Assembly: GCA_947573745.1 (NCBI GenBank)
Contig: CANPGX010000065.1
Span: 1-6,180, forward strand
Direction of reading: 5' to 3'
DNA length: 6,180 nt
Source of the DNA: an uncultured Erysipelotrichaceae bacterium
GTDB taxonomy: Bacteria > Bacillota_I > Bacilli_A > Erysipelotrichales > Coprobacillaceae
The notes under the pieces are model-generated. The model had not been told where the DNA came from. It saw only the letters and a list, made by a program, of their open reading frames with translations, and did not search any database. Numbering within the stretch: the stretch's first letter is position 1; each line of letters begins with the position of its first letter. Position numbers and translations under genes: made by a program. Positions 1 to 5,368 of this stretch are shown piece by piece.

Positions 1-64
1 ATACATTTTCATGTATTCCTCAAAGTGTCTGTCATCTTAACTTAATGACATTGAGGAATTCCTC
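1..64. other. Cluster of strong hairpins at the left edge; possible terminator
   Basis: Bases 1-16 form a perfect 6-bp hairpin (ATACAT, loop TTTC, ATGTAT). Bases 15-23 (ATTCCTCAA) pair perfectly with 51-59 (TTGAGGAAT). Inside that, 30-35 (TGTCAT) pairs with 45-50 (ATGACA) around a 9-nt loop, leaving a one-sided 6-nt bulge at 24-29. Bases 53-64 are also a perfect palindrome, GAGGAATTCCTC. On the plus strand the long hairpin is followed by a pyrimidine-rich run (60-72), which would suit the terminator of a convergent gene to the left. On the minus strand it sits just after the lipoprotein stop codon, but no U-tract is visible before the window ends. The direction is therefore undecided. Confidence 0.5.
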
Positions 65-86
65 TTCTTTTTGAATGTTATTTAAA

Positions 87-1007
87 TTAACGTCCTAATG
101 CTTCTTCTAAAGCTGACATAACATCAGTTAAAGAAATTGTACATACAGCAGCTAAATCTGAACCTTCAACAGGCACATCTGTATGACCATTAGCTTCACC
201 TAATTCGATAGCTTTAACATCTGCTAAAGTCTTACCAACTAAGTATTCTTCTAAGCCAGCAGCTTGTTCATACCATTCTTTACCGATTGGAGAAGCACCC
301 TTCATGTTGTAGTCTTCTTTCTTTTCTAATTTAGAACGGAATTCAGTTGTATCTGGTTTAGTTTGTTGAACATCTACATTAGCCCAAACGATCTTACCAT
401 CTTTGTCTAAAGCTAAAGCTGTCACAGTTGTATCAACTTCGTTATCTTTAACTGTATTTGTTTCACCAACAACAACTTTTTCAGCGCCAGTTACAGCTTC
501 TGCATTTGTGTTAGCTTCTACTAAAGCAGCTAAGAAATCAGTCATTGACATTGTACATACAGCAGCTAAATCTGAACCTTCAGCAGCTACATCTGTATGA
601 CCATTAGCTTCTACATATTCATAACCTTTGATTTCATCAACAGTTTTTCCTACAAAGAAAGCTTCCATATCTTGAACTTGTTCATACCATTCTTTACCAA
701 GTCCAGAAGCACCCTTCATGTTGTAGTCTTCTTTCTTTTCTCTTTTTGTTCTTACTTCATCATTAGCACCAAAAGTATGTTGAGCAACATCGAAGTAAAC
801 TGAAACGATTTTACCATCAGCATCTAAAGCTAATGTACACATTGTTGTGTTAACTTGTCCTTTTTCGTCATTTTTGTTTGCAACCATACCGAAACCAACT
901 TTAGCGATACCATTGTCTTTTTCGTTAGGTTTCTCCCCACTGTTACTGCAACCAAATAACATTGTAGCACTCAAAAGAACAGCTAAAATCTTATTTAATT
1001 TTCTCAT
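87..1007 (-). CDS. Lipoprotein with two tandem FMN_bind-like domains (degenerate flavinylation motif)
   Basis: This 306-residue protein is a predicted exported lipoprotein. It has a basic N-terminus, a hydrophobic stretch at about residues 7-19 and a lipobox LFGC with the lipidated Cys at position 20. A charged linker leads into two homologous domains, about residues 46-167 and 185-306. Both contain TT-x3-LALD-x-DGKIV, KKEDYNMKGAS-x2-GKEWYEQ, VGKT, EANGHTDV and EGSDLAAVCT. The fold and motif order resemble the FMN_bind family found in RnfG/NqrC and multi-flavinylated lipoproteins. The usual D-x2-[ST]-G-A-T acceptor motif reads D-L-A-A-V-C-T (T152 and T290), so covalent flavin is possible but unproven. 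The start is supported by AAAGGAG at 1014-1020, 6 nt before ATG. The gene follows the rnf terminator and has its own promoter. I infer an extracytoplasmic redox or flavin-associated role linked to Rnf. It could instead be a non-flavinylated relative with a binding role. Confidence 0.9.
   Translation of the reverse strand: MRKLNKILAVLLSATMLFGCSNSGEKPNEKDNGIAKVGFGMVANKNDEKGQVNTTMCTLALDADGKIVSVYFDVAQHTFGANDEVRTKREKKEDYNMKGASGLGKEWYEQVQDMEAFFVGKTVDEIKGYEYVEANGHTDVAAEGSDLAAVCTMSMTDFLAALVEANTNAEAVTGAEKVVVGETNTVKDNEVDTTVTALALDKDGKIVWANVDVQQTKPDTTEFRSKLEKKEDYNMKGASPIGKEWYEQAAGLEEYLVGKTLADVKAIELGEANGHTDVPVEGSDLAAVCTISLTDVMSALEEALGR
90..455 (-). repeat. Internal repeat, second (C-terminal) domain copy of the lipoprotein gene
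   Basis: This encodes residues about 185-306. Long blocks are identical in DNA to the first copy at a constant offset of 414 bp. Examples are 136-168 with 550-582 (33 nt), 291-327 with 705-741 (37 nt) and 263-284 with 677-698 (22 nt). A one-residue shift occurs towards the N-terminal part of the unit. Confidence 0.9.
504..872 (-). repeat. Internal repeat, first (N-terminal) domain copy of the lipoprotein gene
   Basis: This encodes residues about 46-167 and is the partner of the copy at 90-455. The conserved blocks flank more variable segments, such as the region around residues 74-90, so the two domains keep the same core but differ on part of their surface. Cys57, near the start of this copy, is replaced by Thr in the second copy. 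Confidence 0.9.
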
Positions 1008-1013
1008 AAAAAT

Positions 1014-1020
1014 CTCCTTT
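1014..1020 (-). promoter_or_regulatory. Ribosome binding site of the lipoprotein gene
   Basis: AAAGGAG on the minus strand lies 6 nt upstream of the ATG at 1007. It fixes the start that gives a complete lipoprotein signal peptide. Confidence 0.85.
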
Positions 1021-1204
1021 CAAACTATGAGTTGTAATAATTTACGTCTTTTATTATAACTTTCTTTATACTAAAAAACAATAACAAAATAGTTATTTTT
1101 TGTGAAATTATTCTTTATATCATGATTTAATTTTTTTCAAAAAACGAGTCCTTTATTTGATAAACCAAAATCTTACCCTACACATAGCACGTGGTATTCA
1201 CTTC
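1021..1204. other. AT-rich intergenic region between the rnf terminator and the lipoprotein gene
   Basis: Apart from the promoter at 1053-1081, I see no convincing gene or RNA here. It contains homopolymer runs (for example 1131-1144) and an isolated CACGTG palindrome at 1188-1193. Neither strand shows a ribosome binding site with a credible ORF, and there is no ferredoxin-like Cys motif that could be a lost RnfB C-terminus. Confidence 0.6.
1053..1081 (-). promoter_or_regulatory. Predicted sigma-A promoter of the lipoprotein gene
   Basis: On the minus strand a perfect TATAAT -10 box (1053-1058) is preceded, after a 17-nt spacer, by TTGTTT (1076-1081). TTGTTT matches the first three bases of the -35 consensus. 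Transcription would start near 1046 and give a leader of about 40 nt that contains the ribosome binding site. An imperfect inverted repeat, AATAAC-6 nt-GTTATT (1080-1097), touches the -35 box and could be an operator. The AT-rich background makes both the -35 and the repeat less certain than the -10. Confidence 0.6.
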
Positions 1205-1244
1205 GTTAATAAGAAAAGCCATAGTGGAATAAACCACCATGGCT
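1205..1244 (-). terminator. Rho-independent terminator of the rnf operon
   Basis: Read on the minus strand, an 11-bp stem AGCCAUGGUGG / CCACUAUGGCU (1217-1227 with 1234-1244) closes a 6-nt UUUAUU loop and runs into UUUCUUAUU. One pair is G-U in the minus-strand RNA but an A-C mismatch in the plus-strand RNA, and the U-tract is on the minus side. The terminator therefore serves the minus-strand operon. It lies about 30 nt after the rnfB stop and separates rnf from the lipoprotein unit. Confidence 0.88.
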
Positions 1245-1272
1245 ATTTACTATAAACCATCGTCTTTATATT

Positions 1273-1581
1273 TTAAGCTGTTACTTTAACAGTCGTACCA
1301 TCAGGACCTGGTGTCGAATTTAAATATTCGGCAATTTCAGTTTTCTTATCAGCTGAACATACAACACATGTTCCTACTTTACTGACTTCTCCTTCTACTA
1401 AAGCAGAAGCAAACCCAGCACATCCAGGGAAACCACAACCACCGCAATTAGCGTTAGGTAGCATTCCCATAACTTGATCAACACGTGGATCATTTTCAAC
1501 TTTCAAGTACATATCTGAAATGCCTAATATAGCACCTAAGATACCACCGATAATAGCTAGCGATAATACTGCTTGAATCAC
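1273..1581 (-). CDS. rnfB: Short RnfB: membrane anchor plus one Fe-S domain, no ferredoxin modules
   Basis: The product is a 102-residue version of the Rnf electron transport subunit B. GTG at 1581 is preferred as start because AAGGAGG (1589-1595) lies 7 nt upstream and the product then begins directly with the expected N-terminal membrane helix (about residues 4-21). The upstream in-frame ATG at 1635 would add 18 non-hydrophobic residues and lies inside the preceding gene. Residues 41-72 match the RnfB Fe-S domain, with C46, C49, C54 and C72 (C-x2-C-x4-C-x17-C) and the hallmark NCGGCGFPGC. An extra Cys is at 75. The protein ends about 27 residues later, whereas canonical RnfB continues into two [4Fe-4S] ferredoxin motifs (about 190 residues in RsxB, longer in Clostridia). 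A terminator follows at once, and no ferredoxin remnant is visible downstream, so this looks like a deliberate short form rather than a recent frameshift. Its start overlaps the stop of the small Cys-rich gene (GTGA). Confidence 0.85.
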   Translation of the reverse strand: MIQAVLSLAIIGGILGAILGISDMYLKVENDPRVDQVMGMLPNANCGGCGFPGCAGFASALVEGEVSKVGTCVVCSADKKTEIAEYLNSTPGPDGTTVKVTA

Positions 1582-1754
1582 TCTGATTCCTCCTTGTGAT
1601 GAGCAGGATGATGGGTACAATCGACAAGTCGACAACCATCACAATCTGCTGTTAGATTTTCACACCCTTTGGGTTTAGGTGTACGCTTATTCGCAAGATA
1701 GAGACCGATATAAACAAATATCAACAGCCCCATCCATAAAATGGCTGTAGTCAT
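1578..1754 (-). CDS. Small Cys-rich single-pass membrane protein between rnfA and rnfB
   Basis: This 58-codon gene starts with ATG 3 nt after the rnfA stop and ends in TGA overlapping the rnfB GTG (GTGA, 1578-1581). The product has one hydrophobic helix (about residues 4-20), then a basic stretch NKRTPKPKG, then C31, C38, C41 and C46 (C-x6-C-x2-C-x4-C) followed by a His-rich acidic tail (His48, His49, His52, His53). The positive-inside rule puts the Cys motif in the cytoplasm. The architecture recalls FeoB-associated Cys-rich membrane proteins, but I cannot assign it to that family from the sequence alone. There is no strong Shine-Dalgarno before the ATG, so translation probably depends on ribosomes finishing rnfA. 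Met8 is an alternative start. Position and motif suggest an accessory metal- or Fe-S-binding subunit working with RnfB, which is inference. The tight fit between both neighbours is the best evidence that it is real. Confidence 0.78.
   Translation of the reverse strand: MTTAILWMGLLIFVYIGLYLANKRTPKPKGCENLTADCDGCRLVDCTHHPAHHKEESE
1589..1595 (-). promoter_or_regulatory. Ribosome binding site that sets the rnfB GTG start
   Basis: AAGGAGG on the minus strand lies 7 nt upstream of GTG 1581 and sits inside the last codons of the small Cys-rich gene. It decides for the GTG start over the in-frame ATG at 1635. Confidence 0.85.
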
Positions 1755-1757
1755 TGC

Positions 1758-2330
1758 TTAAACGATACCTGCAATTCCTGCCATTGCAAAAGCCATGATA
1801 CCTGCTGTAATTAAAGCAATAGGTGCACCTTTAAAAGCTGCTGGTACATCAGCGATTTCTAATCTTTCACGAATCGTCGCAAAGATATAGATGACTAATG
1901 TAAAACCAATAGGTACTGCAAGACCAGCCACCATAGCTTCAACAAAATTATATTTTGATGAAATATTATCTAATGCTACACCTAATACGGCACAGTTTGT
2001 TGTAATTAAAGGAAGATAAACCCCCATAGCTTTATAAATTTCTGGCGATGTTTTCTTCAAGAACATTTCAACAAATTGAACAAGAGATGCAATCACAAGA
2101 ATAAACGTAATTAAATCCATATAAGTGATTTTTAATGGTTTTAATACTTGATGATACAACAGATAAGTAATGATGGAAGCAATAAAGATAACAAATGTTA
2201 CTGCATACCCCATATTTAATGCATTTTTAGAATTCTTAGATACGCCTAATAAAGGACAAACTGCTAAGAAACGATTTAATACAACGTTATTGACTAACGC
2301 TAATGAAATAAATAAACCAAATAATTCCAT
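1758..2330 (-). CDS. rnfA: Rnf complex subunit RnfA (integral membrane)
   Basis: A 190-residue, full-length membrane subunit of the Rnf/Nqr family with about six hydrophobic helices (roughly 4-24, 38-58, 71-90, 100-120, 133-152, 170-190). Signature segments are NNVVLNRFLAVCPLLGVSK near the N-terminus and LPLITTNCAVLGVAL in the fourth helix. In Rnf/NQR structures, Cys at these positions (here C25 and C113) pairs with the equivalents in RnfE to hold an Fe-S centre in the membrane between the cytoplasmic and extracytoplasmic carriers. The N-terminus MELFGLFISLALVNNVVL is typical of RnfA rather than RnfE. GGAGG lies 9 nt before the ATG, within the end of rnfE, whose stop is 1 nt away. The small Cys-rich gene begins 3 nt after its stop. 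Confidence 0.95.
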   Translation of the reverse strand: MELFGLFISLALVNNVVLNRFLAVCPLLGVSKNSKNALNMGYAVTFVIFIASIITYLLYHQVLKPLKITYMDLITFILVIASLVQFVEMFLKKTSPEIYKAMGVYLPLITTNCAVLGVALDNISSKYNFVEAMVAGLAVPIGFTLVIYIFATIRERLEIADVPAAFKGAPIALITAGIMAFAMAGIAGIV

Positions 2331-2331
2331 C

Positions 2332-2982
2332 TTATTTTACCTCCGCTTTCTTAGCTCTATTTGCCTTAAAGTTTCTATATCCTTCAATCACACCCAAGAT
2401 CAATCCTAAAGATAAGAATGCTCCTGCAGGTGATGTGAATGAACTGATTGCATAATCTTTAAATAAATTAAATGAGAATAATACTTGTTCAGCATTTAAA
2501 GGATTATTTAATGTAATACCGCCTGTGCCCACCAATTCACGGAAAGCTGAAATGACAACAACGGCTAATGTATATCCTAATCCCATCCCAATAGCATCTA
2601 ATAATGAATCAAATAAACCATGTTTGCTGGCAAAAGATTCAGCACGACCTAAGATAATACAATTGACAACGATCAATGGAATGAATACCCCCAAAGAAGT
2701 ATATAATTCAGGCGTATAAGCATTCATGATCAATTGGACACTTTTAACCAATGTAGCAATCACAACGATATACACAGGAATACGAATTTCATTAGGAACA
2801 ATTTTTCTAATCGCTGAAATGATTATATTAGAACAAATCAAGACTGCTGTTACTGCAACACCCATACCAATAGCATTCGTTACAGTTGTCGTAATCGCAA
2901 GAGCAGAACACATTCCTAACAATAATGTAAAGATTGGATTTTCTTTAAATAGACCATTTTTTAAAATATCTAATTTAGACAT
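2332..2982 (-). CDS. rnfE: Rnf complex subunit RnfE (integral membrane)
   Basis: A 216-residue homologue and partner of RnfA with about six membrane helices and a short basic C-terminal tail (RNFKANRAKKAEVK). Family signatures are the N-terminal GLFKENPIFTLLLGMCSALA, the segment VNCIILGRAESFASK and SFRELVGTGG-like ISAFRELVGTGGITL. C25 and C108 occupy the positions that, with RnfA C25 and C113, ligate the intramembrane Fe-S centre in characterised complexes. An additional Cys is at 50. AGGAGG upstream of the ATG overlaps the rnfG stop codon (TAG at 2995-2997), so translation of the two is coupled. Length and motifs are normal, with no sign of damage. Confidence 0.95.
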   Translation of the reverse strand: MSKLDILKNGLFKENPIFTLLLGMCSALAITTTVTNAIGMGVAVTAVLICSNIIISAIRKIVPNEIRIPVYIVVIATLVKSVQLIMNAYTPELYTSLGVFIPLIVVNCIILGRAESFASKHGLFDSLLDAIGMGLGYTLAVVVISAFRELVGTGGITLNNPLNAEQVLFSFNLFKDYAISSFTSPAGAFLSLGLILGVIEGYRNFKANRAKKAEVK

Positions 2983-2994
2983 GTCTTTCTCCTC

Positions 2995-3504
2995 CTACTT
3001 ATAATTTTCTGTATAATGTGCTACAGCTTCTTTGATGGAATCAACCACGGCTGTACTCGTTACTGTAGCTCCAGATAATGTATCGATAGACTCATCGATT
3101 TTTGTTCCTACAACATTATTTTTAAATTCATCTGTACCGACACGTGATCCAAAACCATTCGTTTCATTAGATAAATCTAATGCGGCAAATCCTTTGAACG
3201 TGCCATCAGATCCAATAGCGACTAAATAAACACATGGTCCACCATAACCATTTTTACTACCTTTATAAACGTAGTCACCATTAGACACCTTATAAACACC
3301 TTGTAGTGTCGTATAATCACCAAAATCAGCTTCAATAACTTCAAAAGTCTCTCCACCGGTATAAATTTGTTGTAAGTTTGCTCTTTCCTTAGCAATAGCT
3401 GCTTCTTTAATAATAGGTTCTGTCACATCATTCACAGCAGATAAGCATAATCCAGAAAGTGCACTCACAATAGCTAAGAAAATAGCTAATTTAACTGTCT
3501 TCAT
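2995..3504 (-). CDS. rnfG: Rnf complex subunit RnfG, covalent FMN carrier
   Basis: A 169-residue subunit with a single N-terminal membrane anchor (about residues 4-24) and an extracytoplasmic FMN_bind domain. The flavinylation motif is canonical: D141-T-L-S-G-A-T147, with T147 the expected attachment site for FMN, added by ApbE in known systems. Another family mark is ETNGFGSRV (114-121), equivalent to ETPGLG in typical RnfG. At 169 residues it is somewhat shorter than many RnfG proteins. It starts 11 nt after the rnfD stop, and its AGGAGGG site overlaps that stop. It passes electrons between RnfD and the membrane core in the known scheme. It is the only flavin domain protein here with an unmodified S-G-A-T, which contrasts with the fused domains of RnfD. 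No apbE gene lies in the window. Confidence 0.95.
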   Translation of the reverse strand: MKTVKLAIFLAIVSALSGLCLSAVNDVTEPIIKEAAIAKERANLQQIYTGGETFEVIEADFGDYTTLQGVYKVSNGDYVYKGSKNGYGGPCVYLVAIGSDGTFKGFAALDLSNETNGFGSRVGTDEFKNNVVGTKIDESIDTLSGATVTSTAVVDSIKEAVAHYTENYK

Positions 3505-3515
3505 ATTCTGCCCTC

Positions 3516-5357
3516 CTATTTGCTTGCTGCAATTGCTTTTCTAATTGCAGTGACAATACCTTTCGTCGTCATTGTACAGCCTGTTGCTGTATCCACACCA
3601 TCTATCGCATCAAATGCAAATTCTGCATTTAAATAATTACGATAGAAATCACCAGCAGCACCATCTGTCTTTAAACCTTGAATTAAATCGGCACCAAAGT
3701 ATTCTGTCTCACCAGCATACTCTAATACTTCGACACTCTTAACAACCTGATTAGCTTTATCAACAACAACTTTGATCTTCATTAAGTTGCCGCCTTCACC
3801 ATAGCCTTTTTCAGACATGATATACGTATAAAGATCACCCTCTTGAGAAATCTCCATTTGACTGACTGCTACAGCACCCTTAATAGCCATCATGATACCT
3901 TTAGATGTCATTGTACATCCTGTTGATGTATCAATACCATCAATCTCTGAAATGGCAAATTCAGAATTCAATACTTTGTTGTAGAATTCACCAGCTGCAC
4001 CATCCTTCTTTAAGCCTTCAATTAAATCAGCTCCGAAGTATTCTGTTTCACCTTTATATTCAACAACTTGAACAGCTTTAACGACATCGCCTTCAACCGT
4101 TACATCAATCGTCATCAGGTTACCACCTTCGCCATAACCTTTAGTCTGCATTGTGTAAGTATTTCCGTTAATGGCTAATAATGTCCAGTTATGAGCAGCT
4201 GCTTCTTCTTCAGCTTTTCGTTTAGCTTCTTCTTCTTTTCTCTTTGCTTCTTCTTCAGCAGCAATTTGATCTGCAATCACTTGATTCATCTGTGATTTTG
4301 TAATACCACCGATACATCCAATAGCCAATACAGCAACTAAACCAATCATCATATACTGCTTTTTCATATTTTTATTGGTTCTGCCAACAACGATATGATC
4401 GATCCAAGGTGTTAACATATTCATGATTAAGATTGAGAATAAAACACCTTCAGGATAGTTAGCCGCTAAACGAATCAACATCGTTAAGAAACCTAATCCC
4501 ATACCAAATAAAATTTTTCCTAATGGACTGGTAGGTGAAGTCACTGGATCAGTGGCCATAATCAAAGATCCAAACACTAAACCACCCATCACTAAGTGCG
4601 TAGCGACATACATCAACATATTTTGACTAAACATCACAGAAGCCACAGCAGCCAAAACGGCAACTGTTGATAAATAAGCTAATGGAATACGATAATCAAA
4701 AACTTTTCTCATGGCTAAGATAATTCCAATGATGATAATTGGTAAAACAGCATTTTCACATAAAGCACCAGATTTGAACCCTAATAAAATTTCATTGAAT
4801 GGAATTTTTTCAAATAAAGCACTGATATTATGCCATCCACCTTGTGAAAATAACGTCACTGGTGTAGCCCCTGTATAAATATCTGAACCTGCTTTTGGTA
4901 AATAAGACACTAATTGTGAACTAAAAGATAAGTGTACCACAACACGTCCTACTAAAGCTGGATTAAAGATATTCATACCAAATCCACCATAGACTAATTT
5001 ACCAAAGAAGACTGCAATAAATGCTCCAATCGCAACAACATAATAAGGTGTGCCCACAGGTAATGTGAGTACAAAAATCAATGGTGTTACAAATGGGAAC
5101 GTTGTTTGTAAATGTTCTTTGACTGATTTTTGTTTACGAACACATGCATAAAGTGATTCAACCACCAATGCAACCACGACTGCAATCACGTACATCAATG
5201 CAGCATGGATTCCATAATCACTACCATTTCTCATGTATTGGAAACCAACTGTATATAACGCAATAACCAATAAACCTAAAGTAAGGTCACGCATAATTCC
5301 TTGTGTTGAAAGTGATCGTCTATAGTTAGGTGATGTTCTTTTTAAAGTAATTTTCAT
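3516..5357 (-). CDS. rnfD: RnfD fused to an extra membrane helix, coiled coil and two FMN_bind domains
   Basis: A 613-residue protein, nearly twice the usual RnfD length (about 310-350). Residues 1-325 are a normal RnfD with many membrane helices, NPALVGR (132-138), the flavinylation site T-G-A-T (162-165, FMN on T165 by homology) and DPVTSPTSPLGK (270-281). A basic segment then leads into an added helix (about 335-353), a charged coiled-coil linker rich in E, K, R and A (about 361-388), and two FMN_bind domains (about 391-500 and 504-612). Both domains share KGYGEGGNLM, GETEYFGADLI and a variant acceptor motif D-x2-T-G-C-T (T482 and T595), with Cys instead of Ala. The added helix should place both domains outside the membrane, on the same side as RnfG. 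If all sites are used, this chain carries three covalent flavins. No Shine-Dalgarno precedes Met331, so the extension is a true fusion and not a separate gene. The ATG follows GGGGAGGG, which overlaps the rnfC stop. Confidence 0.95.
   Translation of the reverse strand: MKITLKRTSPNYRRSLSTQGIMRDLTLGLLVIALYTVGFQYMRNGSDYGIHAALMYVIAVVVALVVESLYACVRKQKSVKEHLQTTFPFVTPLIFVLTLPVGTPYYVVAIGAFIAVFFGKLVYGGFGMNIFNPALVGRVVVHLSFSSQLVSYLPKAGSDIYTGATPVTLFSQGGWHNISALFEKIPFNEILLGFKSGALCENAVLPIIIIGIILAMRKVFDYRIPLAYLSTVAVLAAVASVMFSQNMLMYVATHLVMGGLVFGSLIMATDPVTSPTSPLGKILFGMGLGFLTMLIRLAANYPEGVLFSILIMNMLTPWIDHIVVGRTNKNMKKQYMMIGLVAVLAIGCIGGITKSQMNQVIADQIAAEEEAKRKEEEAKRKAEEEAAAHNWTLLAINGNTYTMQTKGYGEGGNLMTIDVTVEGDVVKAVQVVEYKGETEYFGADLIEGLKKDGAAGEFYNKVLNSEFAISEIDGIDTSTGCTMTSKGIMMAIKGAVAVSQMEISQEGDLYTYIMSEKGYGEGGNLMKIKVVVDKANQVVKSVEVLEYAGETEYFGADLIQGLKTDGAAGDFYRNYLNAEFAFDAIDGVDTATGCTMTTKGIVTAIRKAIAASK
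3519..3848 (-). repeat. Second FMN_bind repeat in rnfD
   Basis: This encodes residues about 504-613, the C-terminal copy of the tandem FMN_bind domain, ending DGVDTATGCTMTTKGI followed by a short helix. It is close to the first copy in protein sequence. Its DNA is clearly more diverged than that between the lipoprotein repeats, which indicates an older duplication. Confidence 0.88.
3858..4187 (-). repeat. First FMN_bind repeat in rnfD
   Basis: This encodes residues about 391-500, directly after the coiled coil. It contains the variant acceptor D476-T-S-T-G-C-T482. The copies are offset by 111-113 residues, so short indels have accumulated between them. Confidence 0.88.
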
Positions 5358-5368
5358 AAGTCCCTCCC

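Noticed and set aside
403..803. Plus-strand ORFs of 65 and 68 codons within the lipoprotein gene
   Set aside because: They lie antisense to a clear lipoprotein gene with conserved repeats, have no ribosome binding site, and encode low-complexity or unrelated hydrophobic sequence.
847..1059. Plus-strand 70-codon ORF across the lipoprotein start
   Set aside because: It is antisense to the signal peptide region and promoter, with no recognisable motif or Shine-Dalgarno.
1188..1193. CACGTG palindrome in the intergenic region
   Set aside because: It is a single 6-bp palindrome with no partner site or placement relative to the promoter, so chance is the simplest explanation.
1105..1204. Possible riboswitch or small RNA before the lipoprotein gene
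   Set aside because: The sequence is upstream of the predicted transcription start, AT-rich and without conserved aptamer-like stems.
1582..1635. Longer RnfB form starting at ATG 1635
   Set aside because: The extra 18 residues are non-hydrophobic and Cys/Ser-rich, lie over the small gene in another frame, and lack a ribosome binding site. GTG 1581 has AAGGAGG at ideal spacing.
2170..3229. Plus-strand ORFs of 64-92 codons opposite rnfA, rnfE and rnfG
   Set aside because: They are shadows of well-conserved minus-strand membrane and FMN proteins, with no supporting start signals or family similarity.
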